Source: an uncultured Subdoligranulum sp. (GTDB lineage Bacteria > Bacillota > Clostridia > Oscillospirales > Ruminococcaceae). Taken from it: a stretch of 63,772 bases of DNA. The DNA lies in assembly GCA_904390925.1 (NCBI GenBank), contig CAJFMB010000004.1:1-63772 (forward strand), in the 5' to 3' direction. The first letter of the stretch is position 1, and the number at the start of each line of letters is the position of its first letter. Below are positions 57,642 to 63,772 of the stretch, piece after piece. A program made the translations under genes and the position numbers. The notes beneath the pieces were generated by a model. It did no database searches. It was not told the origin of the DNA and saw only the letters and a list, made by a program, of their open reading frames with translations.

Positions 57642-59579
57642 ATGAGACAACAGCAGGCAGCGGCATTGCCCGCCTACACCGGACGAGATCTGGGTGCATC
57701 CTGGCAGAAGGATCACACCACCTTCAAGCTGTGGGCACCCACGGCGGCGGTGGTGCGGATTCTTTTGTATGCCACCGGCTCGGATGATGAGGCAGGGGCG
57801 CAGCTGCTGGGAAGTGTGGTCATGCAGCCGTCCAGCCAGGGAATCTGGCAGGCGGTGGTGGAAGGCGACTGGCAGGGCACCTATTATGTCTATGCCCTGC
57901 AGTTTGCCGACACAGAAGGGGAGGTCCTGTCGGCCGATCCCTACGCCAAAGCCTGCGGCATCAACGGCCTGCGCAGTATGGTCATTGATATGGCCTGTGC
58001 TGTGCCGGACGGCTGGGCCGAGGACCGGCGCCCGGCCATTGCGCCCCATGCCCGGGCAATCTGGGAGACCCATGTGGCGGATTTTTCCGCAGACCCCAAA
58101 AGCGGTGTGCCGGAGGCCTGGCGGGGCAAATTTCTGGGCTTTACGGTGGAGGATACCTGCCTGGACGGAAACCCGAACAAACCCACCTGCCTGAATTATC
58201 TCAAGCGGCTGGGGGTCAGCCATGTGCAGCTCATGCCGATGTTTGACTTTGGTTCCACCGATGAAAGCGACCCGGATGGCTATAACTGGGGCTATGACCC
58301 GGTGAACTACAATGTGCCGGAGGGCGCCTATTCCACTGATCCCTGGCACGGCGAAGTGCGGGTCAGGGAATGCCGTGCCATGATCGCCGCCATTCACCGC
58401 GCAGGGCTGGGCGTGGTGATGGATGTGGTCTACAACCATACCTACCATGCTGACAGCTGGCTGGAACGCACAGTGCCGGGGTATTACTGCCGCCGCACAC
58501 CCGACGGCAGCCTGACCAACGGGTCCGGCTGCGGCTGTGACATGGCCAGCGAGCATGCCATGATGCGCAAGTATATTGTGGATTCCTGCTTGTTCTGGGC
58601 AAGGGAATACCATGTGGACGGCTTCCGGTTTGATCTGATGGCGCTCATTGACACCGAGACGATGAACGCAGTCCGCGCTGCGCTGGATGCCCTGCCGGGG
58701 GGAGAGAACATCCTGATGTACGGCGAACCCTGGATGGGCGGCGGCACCTGCATGGCGCCCGGCACCCGCCCGTCGGGCAAGGGCGCACTGGATGTGCTGG
58801 ACCCCCGGATCGGCTTTTTCTGCGACGGCACACGGGACGCCATCAAGGGCGGTGTATTCGACGCCAAAACCCCCGGCTATGTCAATGGCGGCCCTTATTA
58901 CGGCGTGCGGGTGCTCCACGCGGTGAATGCCTGGATGGACGGTGCCGACGGGTTCACTCCCCGGGCCCCCGGCCAGGTGGTGCAGTATGTTTCGGCCCAC
59001 GACAACTATACCCTGTGGGACAAGCTGAAACTGGTGGCCGGCCGGAAAAATTTTGCCGCCGCCGACGCGGATCTGCTGGCCCAGAACCGGATGGCAGCCG
59101 GAATCTATCTGACCTGCCATGGCCTGCCGTTCCTGCTTTCGGGCGAAGAGTTCGCCCGTACCAAACGGGGAAACCCCAACAGCTACCAGGGCCCCCTGAC
59201 GCTGAACCGGCTGGACTGGCAGCGCGCCTGGAAGTTCCGGTCGCTGGTGGAATATTACCGGGGCCTTTTGGACATCCGCAGCCATTATCCGGAATTGTCC
59301 GGGGAGGAAGGGGAGAGCGCTCCCATCATGCTGGCGCTGCCCGGCTGGCTGGTGGGCTTTGTGCTGGAAAAGTCGGACGGCAGCGGCGAGCTGGCGGTCT
59401 TTTACAACCCTGAACCCACCGGAATGCAAGTGGAACTGCCCGCGGGGGGCTGGCGGTATCTCAGCGACGGTACCACCGCCCAGGCAATGCCCTACGGCAA
59501 CCCCTGCACCGGCAGTGTGGAACTGGCCCCCACCAGTGTGACCATCCTGGTACGGCAGACGGAATCGGAGAAAACGTGA
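57642..59579 (+). CDS. Second type I pullulanase (GH13_14)
   Basis: A 645-residue paralogue of the operon pullulanase. An N-terminal CBM48-like region (TTFKLWAPTAAVVRILLY near 25-42) is followed by the hallmark YNWGYDPVNYNVPEGAY near 212. The catalytic set is in VDGFRFDLMALID near 328, ILMYGEPWMG near 358 and YVSAHDNYTLWDKL near 450. No signal peptide is seen, so it is cytoplasmic even though it lies beside a surface-protein module. ATG 57642 follows AGAGAGGAAC. The gene is monocistronic and is controlled by a promoter plus terminator leader, separate from the main alpha-glucan operon. Confidence 0.93.
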   Translation: MRQQQAAALPAYTGRDLGASWQKDHTTFKLWAPTAAVVRILLYATGSDDEAGAQLLGSVVMQPSSQGIWQAVVEGDWQGTYYVYALQFADTEGEVLSADPYAKACGINGLRSMVIDMACAVPDGWAEDRRPAIAPHARAIWETHVADFSADPKSGVPEAWRGKFLGFTVEDTCLDGNPNKPTCLNYLKRLGVSHVQLMPMFDFGSTDESDPDGYNWGYDPVNYNVPEGAYSTDPWHGEVRVRECRAMIAAIHRAGLGVVMDVVYNHTYHADSWLERTVPGYYCRRTPDGSLTNGSGCGCDMASEHAMMRKYIVDSCLFWAREYHVDGFRFDLMALIDTETMNAVRAALDALPGGENILMYGEPWMGGGTCMAPGTRPSGKGALDVLDPRIGFFCDGTRDAIKGGVFDAKTPGYVNGGPYYGVRVLHAVNAWMDGADGFTPRAPGQVVQYVSAHDNYTLWDKLKLVAGRKNFAAADADLLAQNRMAAGIYLTCHGLPFLLSGEEFARTKRGNPNSYQGPLTLNRLDWQRAWKFRSLVEYYRGLLDIRSHYPELSGEEGESAPIMLALPGWLVGFVLEKSDGSGELAVFYNPEPTGMQVELPAGGWRYLSDGTTAQAMPYGNPCTGSVELAPTSVTILVRQTESEKT

Positions 59580-59580
59580 A

Positions 59581-59616
59581 CAAAAGAGGCATGGCCTGCA
59601 GGCCATGCCTCTTTTG
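59581..59616 (+). terminator. Perfect 36-bp palindrome terminator after the second pullulanase
   Basis: A perfect palindrome whose arms read CAAAAGAGGCATGGCC plus its complement. The A-tract before and T-tract after make it a bidirectional intrinsic terminator. Confidence 0.9.
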
Positions 59617-59641
59617 CTTGTCTGCCGGGCACCGGGGGCGA

Positions 59642-59689
59642 GTCCCTTCCCGTCCGCTTCCGGAAACAACAAAAAAGAAGAGGTTCTAC
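59642..59689 (+). repeat. 48-bp direct repeat, copy 1
   Basis: Identical over 48 bp to 59816-59863. It starts GTCCCTTCCCGTCC and ends GAAGAGGTTCTAC. Just before it, CCGGGGGCGAGTCCCTTCC resembles the T-arm and 3' acceptor of the neighbouring tRNA-Arg in opposite orientation. Confidence 0.9.
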
Positions 59690-59751
59690 GTTTTTTGTAA
59701 AATCTCTTCGTGGATGTGTTGGGGTGCGCTGGCAGGAGACTCTCCCGCGCT

Positions 59752-59782
59752 CTTTTCAACAGTCCGCAGGACTGTTGAAAAG
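59752..59782. repeat. 31-bp palindrome between the 48-bp repeats
   Basis: CTTTTCAACAGTCC, 3-nt loop GCA, and the perfect complement. It is symmetric on both strands and may act as a terminator or as part of a small repeat element. Confidence 0.7.
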
Positions 59783-59815
59783 CCGGGACGCAAAGCGGCC
59801 GGACGAGCTGTTCGG

Positions 59816-59863
59816 GTCCCTTCCCGTCCGCTTCCGGAAACAACAAAAAAGAAGAGGTTCTAC
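59816..59863 (+). repeat. 48-bp direct repeat, copy 2
   Basis: Exact second copy of 59642-59689. It includes the 5' part of the tRNA terminator hairpin and lies 21 bp from the tRNA 3' end. Confidence 0.9.
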
Positions 59864-59882
59864 ATTTCTGTAAAACCTCTTC
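59844..59882 (-). terminator. Intrinsic terminator of tRNA-Arg
   Basis: On the minus strand GAAGAGGTT pairs with AACCTCTTC, followed by TTTTTTG, directly after the tRNA 3' end. Confidence 0.88.
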
Positions 59883-59884
59883 TT

Positions 59885-59961
59885 TGGTGCGCTGGAAGGG
59901 ACTCGAACCCCCGGCCTTCTGATTCGTAGTCAGACACTCTATCCAGCTGAGCTACCAGCGC
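59885..59961 (-). tRNA. tRNA-Arg (anticodon ACG)
   Basis: A full 77-nt cloverleaf with encoded ACCA end. The acceptor stem is GCGCTGG / CCAGCGC. The D-arm contains AGCTCAGCTGGATAGAG, and the anticodon loop CTACGAA is closed by TCTGA / TCAGA, giving ACG. The T-arm is GGGTTCGAGTCCC-like. A34 is expected to be edited to inosine by TadA so that CGU, CGC and CGA are read. It has its own promoter and terminator. Confidence 0.97.
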
Positions 59962-59974
59962 GACTGCAAGAAGT

Positions 59975-60003
59975 ATAATACCATACCCCTTCCGGGAAGT
60001 CAA
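59975..60003 (-). promoter_or_regulatory. Predicted promoter of tRNA-Arg
   Basis: Minus strand TTGACT (59998-60003), 17-bp spacer, TATTAT (59975-59980), 14 bp before the tRNA 5' end. Confidence 0.78.
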
Positions 60004-60039
60004 GCATTTTTCGGGGCTTTTTAAAATTTTTTTGAAAAA

Positions 60040-60064
60040 ATTTTTGCCGGCTCCAAGGGCCGGT
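60040..60064 (-). terminator. Probable terminator of the HAD hydrolase gene
   Basis: On the minus strand CCGGC and GCCGG pair around a 7-nt loop, followed by CAAAAATTTTTTC. It lies between the HAD gene and the tRNA promoter. Confidence 0.6.
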
Positions 60065-60081
60065 TTTGCCGGGCCTTTGGT

Positions 60082-60735
60082 TTACAGCCTGCCGGCTTTC
60101 AGCAGGTCCCGCACCTCCAGCAGATCCCTGCAGCAGGCGTTGTACAGTTGGCGGATCTCTGCATCCGGTTGGGCCAGGTCCGGCACCATCACCGTCACGG
60201 CGCCGCTGGCATGGCCGGCCCGCACTCCGTTGAAGCTGTCCTCCAGAACCAGGCAGTCCTGGGGCGGCAGGCCCAGCACCTGTGCAGCCTTCAGGAAAAT
60301 GGCCGGGTTGGGTTTGGAGTACTGCACGTCCTGCCCGCTGATCCGGCCGGAGAAATACCGCTCAATGCCGGCAATGCGCAGATACCGGTCAATGGTCTCG
60401 TGGGAGCTGGAACTGGCCACCACCCGGGGCAGCCCGGCCTGGTCCAGGTATTCCAGCAGCTCATACAGCCCCGGTTTGGCGGGGGCGCCGTTGGCCAGCG
60501 CCGTTTTGCCGATGCCGTTCACCGTGTCCAGCAAAAGCTGTGGGTCCACGGCGGGATAATGCTTTGCCAGGTAGTGGAGCATGTTTTCCCCGGCCAGGCC
60601 CCGGGCCCCGGCCACAAAATCATCGGTGGGGGCGGGCTGCCCCAGCTGTTCCAGGGCAGGCGCCCACAAGGTGGTCCAGATGCGCTCGGTGTCAAACATC
60701 AGCCCATCCATATCAAAAATAACGCCACGGATCAT
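60082..60735 (-). CDS. HAD-family hydrolase (beta-phosphoglucomutase/phosphatase-like)
   Basis: A 217-residue haloacid dehalogenase-superfamily enzyme with a helical cap of subclass IA. Motif I is VIFDMDGLMFDTE at residues 5-17 with the nucleophile Asp and general acid Asp. Motif II is VVASSSSHETIDRYL near 104, and motifs III/IV are SKPNPAIFLKAAQVLG and CLVLEDSFNGVRAG near 140-170. It could be a sugar-phosphate phosphatase or beta-phosphoglucomutase. The latter needs a maltose or trehalose phosphorylase partner, which is not seen here. GAGGGG precedes the ATG. Confidence 0.88.
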   Translation of the reverse strand: MIRGVIFDMDGLMFDTERIWTTLWAPALEQLGQPAPTDDFVAGARGLAGENMLHYLAKHYPAVDPQLLLDTVNGIGKTALANGAPAKPGLYELLEYLDQAGLPRVVASSSSHETIDRYLRIAGIERYFSGRISGQDVQYSKPNPAIFLKAAQVLGLPPQDCLVLEDSFNGVRAGHASGAVTVMVPDLAQPDAEIRQLYNACCRDLLEVRDLLKAGRL

Positions 60736-60879
60736 GGCAAAACCCCTCTTCCTTCGGGCTGTGCCCGAAAACTGCCCCTATTGTACCGCATTTGCCCCGC
60801 CCGCTGCAACCCGGCAACCACCGGATTTGAACAGCCTTTTCGGACTTGTGCAAAGAATAAAAAAAGCCGTCCGGACGGG

Positions 60880-60909
60880 TTGACTTGTCCCCCTGCGGGG
60901 TGGTACGAT
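60880..60909 (+). promoter_or_regulatory. Predicted promoter of mgtE
   Basis: TTGACT (60880-60885), 18-bp spacer, TACGAT (60904-60909). It gives a leader of about 275 nt. Confidence 0.6.
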
Positions 60910-60915
60910 AAAGCC

Positions 60916-61190
60916 GGAAGACGGTTGGTACATCCCGTCCCGGAATCAACAGAAAAAAAGGCAGGTGGTACGACGTGGAAAACCCCGGTAGTCCCAGTTA
61001 CCGATGTACACAAAATCATACGGCAGCCGCAGTTTTGGTCACAGACGCACGGCGACAGGCGGACGGGAATCCGGACAATCCCCGTCGGCCTGCTGTTTGG
61101 CGCGTCTGAAAGGACGCGCCTTTTTCTTTGCCCGGATGCAGTGCGGGCAAAGTATGCCCGGACACCGGCTGCCCCAAGGAGGTATGCCCG
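60916..61190 (+). ncRNA. Structured mgtE leader, candidate riboswitch of unrecognised class
   Basis: A long-range pair GTACATC / GATGTAC (near 60928-60934 and 61002-61009) encloses a G/C-rich domain. A second hairpin lies at 61056-61092. A terminator (61099-61125) lies before the ribosome binding site. CAGACGC (61042-61048) is perfectly complementary to GCGTCTG (61102-61108), the 5' arm and loop of that terminator, so antitermination is possible. It does not show the M-box conserved blocks. Confidence 0.6.
61099..61125 (+). terminator. Conditional terminator in the mgtE leader
   Basis: GGCGCGTC (61099-61106) / GACGCGCC (61113-61120) followed by TTTTTC, 65 bp before the mgtE start. Confidence 0.85.
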
Positions 61191-62552
61191 ATGTCTGATA
61201 CTGCAATCCAGACCCTGAAGAAGATGCTGGCCCATCTGGACGACGCCAAAAAATACCAGAGCCTGCGGGACGTGATGGAGACGCTGCCCGCACCCGACCT
61301 GGCCGCCGTGTTTGAGGATCTTCCGCCGGAAAAGATGCCGGTATTGTTCCGGTTGATGCCCAAGGACCTGGCCGCCGAAGTGTTTGCCGAGCTGACGCCG
61401 GAAACCCAGGAGACGCTGATCCAGGGCCTGTCCGACCGGGAACTGAAGCTGGTCATTGACGAACTGTTTGTGGACGACGCCACCGACCTGGTGGAGGAGA
61501 TGCCCGCCGGTGTGGTCAAGCGCATTCTGGCCCAGGCGTCGCCGGACACCCGTCAGATGATCAACGAGCTGCTGAAATATCCCGAGGACTCGGCCGGCGG
61601 CGTCATGACCACCGAGTTCATGGAGCTGCGCCCCGACATGACGGTGCGTCAGGCCATGGAGACCATCCGCACCAACGGCTTTGACAAGGAGACCATCAAC
61701 AACTGCTATGTCACCAAATCCGACCGTACGCTGGCGGGGGTGGTATCGCTGCGGACGCTGGTGCTGGCAAAGGACCCGGACCAGCAGATTGCCGGTCTGA
61801 TGGACGACAATGTGGTCAGCGTCAGCACCGACACCGACCGGGAGGATGTGTCCAAGCTGTTTGAAAAGTACGGCTTTCTGGCCATTCCGGTGGTGGACAA
61901 GGAAAAGCGCCTGGTGGGCATTGTGACGGTGGATGACGCTTTGACCATCATGCAGGACGAAATCAACGAGGATATCGCCAAGATGAACGCCATGGCCCCC
62001 ACCGACCGGCCCTATTTCCGCGCCAGCCTGTGGGATCTGTACAAGAGCCGCACCCCCTGGCTGCTGTTCCTGATGCTCAGCGCCACCTTTTCCAGCCTGG
62101 TCATCCGCAGCTACGAGAATGCCCTGGCTGCCGTCACGGTGCTGACCGCCTACATTCCCATGCTGACCGATACCGGCGGCAATGCGGGCAGCCAGACCAC
62201 CTCCACCGTCATCCGCGGTATGGCCACCGGCGACATCCGGCCGCATGACTTTTTCCGGGTCATCTGGCGGGAAATGCGGGTTTCGCTGCTCTGCGGCCTG
62301 ACGCTGGCGGTCTGCAACTTCGGCAAGCTGATGTGGCTGGACGGCGTGGGCGCCGGTGTGGCGCTGGCCGTCAGCCTGACGCTGGTCTGCACCGTGCTGC
62401 TCAGTCAGATGATCGGCAGTGTGCTGCCCATTGTGGCCCGCAAGGTGGGCATTGACCCGGCGGTGATGGCCTCGCCGCTGATCACCACCATCGTGGACAC
62501 CACCACGCTGCTGCTCTACTTCAATTTTGCCCGTCTGGTGCTGGGTCTCTGA
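61191..62552 (+). CDS. mgtE: Magnesium transporter MgtE
   Basis: A 453-residue Mg2+ channel/transporter with the standard layout. The N-terminal helical domain (residues about 15-130) has DLPPEKMPVLFRLMPKDLAAEVFAEL. Two CBS domains (about 135-255) carry DSAGGVMTTEFMEL and AIPVVDKEKRLVGIVTVDDA. A plug helix leads to a five-helix membrane domain from about 285, which includes VLTAYIPMLTDTGGNAGSQTTSTVIRGMATGDI near 320-350, the ion-pore signature. AAGGAGG precedes ATG 61191. It sits behind a structured leader with a conditional terminator. Confidence 0.95.
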   Translation: MSDTAIQTLKKMLAHLDDAKKYQSLRDVMETLPAPDLAAVFEDLPPEKMPVLFRLMPKDLAAEVFAELTPETQETLIQGLSDRELKLVIDELFVDDATDLVEEMPAGVVKRILAQASPDTRQMINELLKYPEDSAGGVMTTEFMELRPDMTVRQAMETIRTNGFDKETINNCYVTKSDRTLAGVVSLRTLVLAKDPDQQIAGLMDDNVVSVSTDTDREDVSKLFEKYGFLAIPVVDKEKRLVGIVTVDDALTIMQDEINEDIAKMNAMAPTDRPYFRASLWDLYKSRTPWLLFLMLSATFSSLVIRSYENALAAVTVLTAYIPMLTDTGGNAGSQTTSTVIRGMATGDIRPHDFFRVIWREMRVSLLCGLTLAVCNFGKLMWLDGVGAGVALAVSLTLVCTVLLSQMIGSVLPIVARKVGIDPAVMASPLITTIVDTTTLLLYFNFARLVLGL

Positions 62553-62579
62553 CACTCTGCCCGGCGGAAGATACAAAAT

Positions 62580-62617
62580 GCCCCCGTGCTCCGGTTGCGG
62601 AACACAGGGGCGTTTTT
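62580..62617. terminator. Bidirectional terminator between mgtE and lepA
   Basis: GCCCC, GTG and CTCCG pair with CGGAAC, AC and GGGGC, followed by GTTTTTG on plus and CATTTTG on minus. Confidence 0.8.
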
Positions 62618-62628
62618 GTTGTATCGGA

Positions 62629-63772
62629 TCAGTCGTCAGAATCCAGCTTGAGGATGGCGGTGAAGGCCTCGCTGGGCAGGTTGACGGTGCCCAGCTTGCG
62701 CATCTTCTTTTTGCCTTCCTTCTGCTTTTCCAGCAGCTTCTTCTTCCGGGTGATGTCGCCGCCGTAGCACTTGGCCAGAACATCCTTGCGCATCGCCTTG
62801 ACGGTCTCGCGGGCGATAATCTTGCCGCCCACGGCAGCCTGCACCGGAACCTCGAACAGCTGGCGGGGAATGTTCTCCTTCAGCTTCTCGCAGATGCGGC
62901 GGCCCTTGGCATAGGCGTTGTCGGCAAAGACGATCAGCGACAGGGCGTCCACCGGATCGCCGTTGAGCAGGAAGTCCAGCTTGACCAGCTTGGACTCGTG
63001 CCAGCCTTCCCACTCATAGTCGTAGCTGGCGTAGCCGCGGCTGCGGCTCTTGATGGCGTCGAAGAAGTCATAGACAATCTCACCCAGCGGCAGCTGATAG
63101 TGCAGGTCCACACGGGTCTCGTCCAGATACTTCATGTCCACCAGCACGCCGCGCTTCTGCTGGCAGAGATCCATCAGCGGGCCCACATAGTCGTTGGGGG
63201 TGTAGATGTGGGCGTTGACGAAGGGTTCCTCCTGCTTGACAATGCGGGTAGGGTCGGGGTAGGCGGCAGGATTGTCGATGATCTCCACCGTGCCGTCGGT
63301 CAGTGTCAGCCGGTACTGGACGCCGGGGGTGGTGGTGATCAGGTCCAGGTCAAACTCCCGCTCCAGCCGCTCGGTGATGATCTCCATGTGCAGAAGCCCC
63401 AGGAAACCGCACCGGAAACCAAAACCCAGCGCGGCACTGGTCTCCGGCTCAAAGCTCAGCGAGGCATCGTTCAGCTGCAGCTTTTCCAGTGCGTCCTTCA
63501 GGTCGGGATAGTCGGCGCCGTCCACCGGATAGATGCCGCAGAACACCATCGGCGTCACATTGCGGAAGCCGGGCATGGCCTCGGCGGTGGGATTGGCGGC
63601 CAGCGTCACCGTGTCGCCCACGCGGGTATCCCGCACCGTCTTGATGCTGGCGGTCAGGTATCCCACCTCGCCTGCCTCCAGCTTGTCGCAGGGGGTCAGG
63701 CTGGTGGCGCCCATGTGGCCCACCTCCACCAGCTGGAACTGGGCGCCGGTGCTCATCAGGCGGATGGTGTCG
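62629..63772 (-). CDS. lepA: Elongation factor 4 (LepA), C-terminal part; 5' end beyond window
   Basis: Translational GTPase that acts on stalled or mispositioned ribosomes. Only the C-terminal ~380 codons are present; the frame continues past the window edge, so the GTPase domain is missing only because of truncation. Visible are [11 protein letters not shown] and [33 protein letters not shown] of domains [64 protein letters not shown], and the LepA-specific C-terminus [44 protein letters not shown]. Confidence 0.97.
   Translation of the reverse strand, partial: DTIRLMSTGAQFQLVEVGHMGATSLTPCDKLEAGEVGYLTASIKTVRDTRVGDTVTLAANPTAEAMPGFRNVTPMVFCGIYPVDGADYPDLKDALEKLQLNDASLSFEPETSAALGFGFRCGFLGLLHMEIITERLEREFDLDLITTTPGVQYRLTLTDGTVEIIDNPAAYPDPTRIVKQEEPFVNAHIYTPNDYVGPLMDLCQQKRGVLVDMKYLDETRVDLHYQLPLGEIVYDFFDAIKSRSRGYASYDYEWEGWHESKLVKLDFLLNGDPVDALSLIVFADNAYAKGRRICEKLKENIPRQLFEVPVQAAVGGKIIARETVKAMRKDVLAKCYGGDITRKKKLLEKQKEGKKKMRKLGTVNLPSEAFTAILKLDSDD

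Noticed and set aside
59617-59884. Integrated mobile element at tRNA-Arg
   Set aside because: There are repeats but no integrase, transposase or cargo gene between them, so only a scar or repeat element can be claimed.
60961-60980. T-box core in the mgtE leader because of AGGTGGTACGACG
   Set aside because: The match stops after GGTGGTAC, no CCTTCGTC partner or adjacent terminator follows, and the target is a metal transporter.
60916-61190. M-box (ykoK) magnesium riboswitch
   Set aside because: The conserved M-box blocks such as GGTGAGGCTCC are absent, so the class cannot be claimed; kept only as a candidate of unknown class.

Overview
The window looks like a chromosomal segment of a GC-rich, anaerobic gut member of the Firmicutes (Clostridia, Oscillospiraceae). 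Faecalibacterium, Subdoligranulum or Gemmiger-type bacteria fit best; this is inferred from gene content and style and was not tested by a search. Supporting signs are Gram-positive regulation (T-box leader, sigma-A promoters with 16-18 bp spacers, strong AGGAGG ribosome binding sites), a class B sortase, LL-diaminopimelate aminotransferase, a SigK-type sporulation sigma factor, rubredoxin and a flavodiiron protein. No prophage, transposase, CRISPR array or rRNA operon is visible. One tRNA gene is present: tRNA-Arg(ACG).

Layout. 0-7.7 kb: proS and acpP (minus), then dapF with a two-gene polysaccharide O-acetylation module (MBOAT plus AlgJ/DHHW protein), dapL, a flavin-binding protein and rubredoxin. 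7.8-16.2 kb: housekeeping and unknown genes (family 2 glycosyltransferase, FAD-dependent oxidoreductase, cytidylate kinase-like protein, membrane protein, zinc-ribbon protein, sigK, tocopherol-cyclase-like protein, carboxymuconolactone decarboxylase-like protein, sfsA). 16.3-32.6 kb: a nine-gene minus-strand alpha-glucan operon (malE-malF-malG-pulA-debranching enzyme-GH13_20-GH13_31-malQ-glgP) with a divergent LacI regulator. The shared control region carries GTTTCG/CGAAAC hexamers in 10-bp register. 32.7-36.2 kb: a UvrA-like ATPase and an esterase. 36.3-42.9 kb: a sucrose and alpha-galactoside locus (LacI repressor, PTS EIIBC, GH32 hydrolase, GH36 alpha-galactosidase) with palindromic AAAACCGGTTTT operators. 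43-45.2 kb: a T-box leader followed by a CstA-family transporter. 45.3-53.2 kb: prfC, a PAP2 phosphatase, a flavodiiron protein, a DUF2975/XRE/DUF4153 operon preceded by a 21-bp-spaced repeat array, and tcdA. 53.5-57.3 kb: a surface module of lipoprotein, class B sortase and LPQTG repeat protein. 57.6-59.6 kb: a second type I pullulanase behind a promoter-terminator pair. 59.6-60 kb: tRNA-Arg with duplicated flanking repeats. 60-63.8 kb: a HAD hydrolase, mgtE behind a structured leader with mutually exclusive terminator and antiterminator pairings, and the C-terminal part of lepA, cut by the window end.

The carbohydrate genes form a coherent scheme. Maltodextrins are imported by MalEFG, with the ATPase presumably encoded elsewhere. 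They are debranched by PulA and the amylo-1,6-glucosidase, remodelled by MalQ and GH13 enzymes, and phosphorolysed by GlgP. Sucrose enters as sucrose-6-phosphate and raffinose-type sugars are opened by the GH36 enzyme. The observations most worth a second look are the mgtE leader, the T-box on cstA, the sortase B/LPQTG tandem-repeat module, the in-phase operator arrays at 31.3-31.5 kb and 49.7 kb, and the attenuator-like promoter-terminator in front of the second pullulanase.
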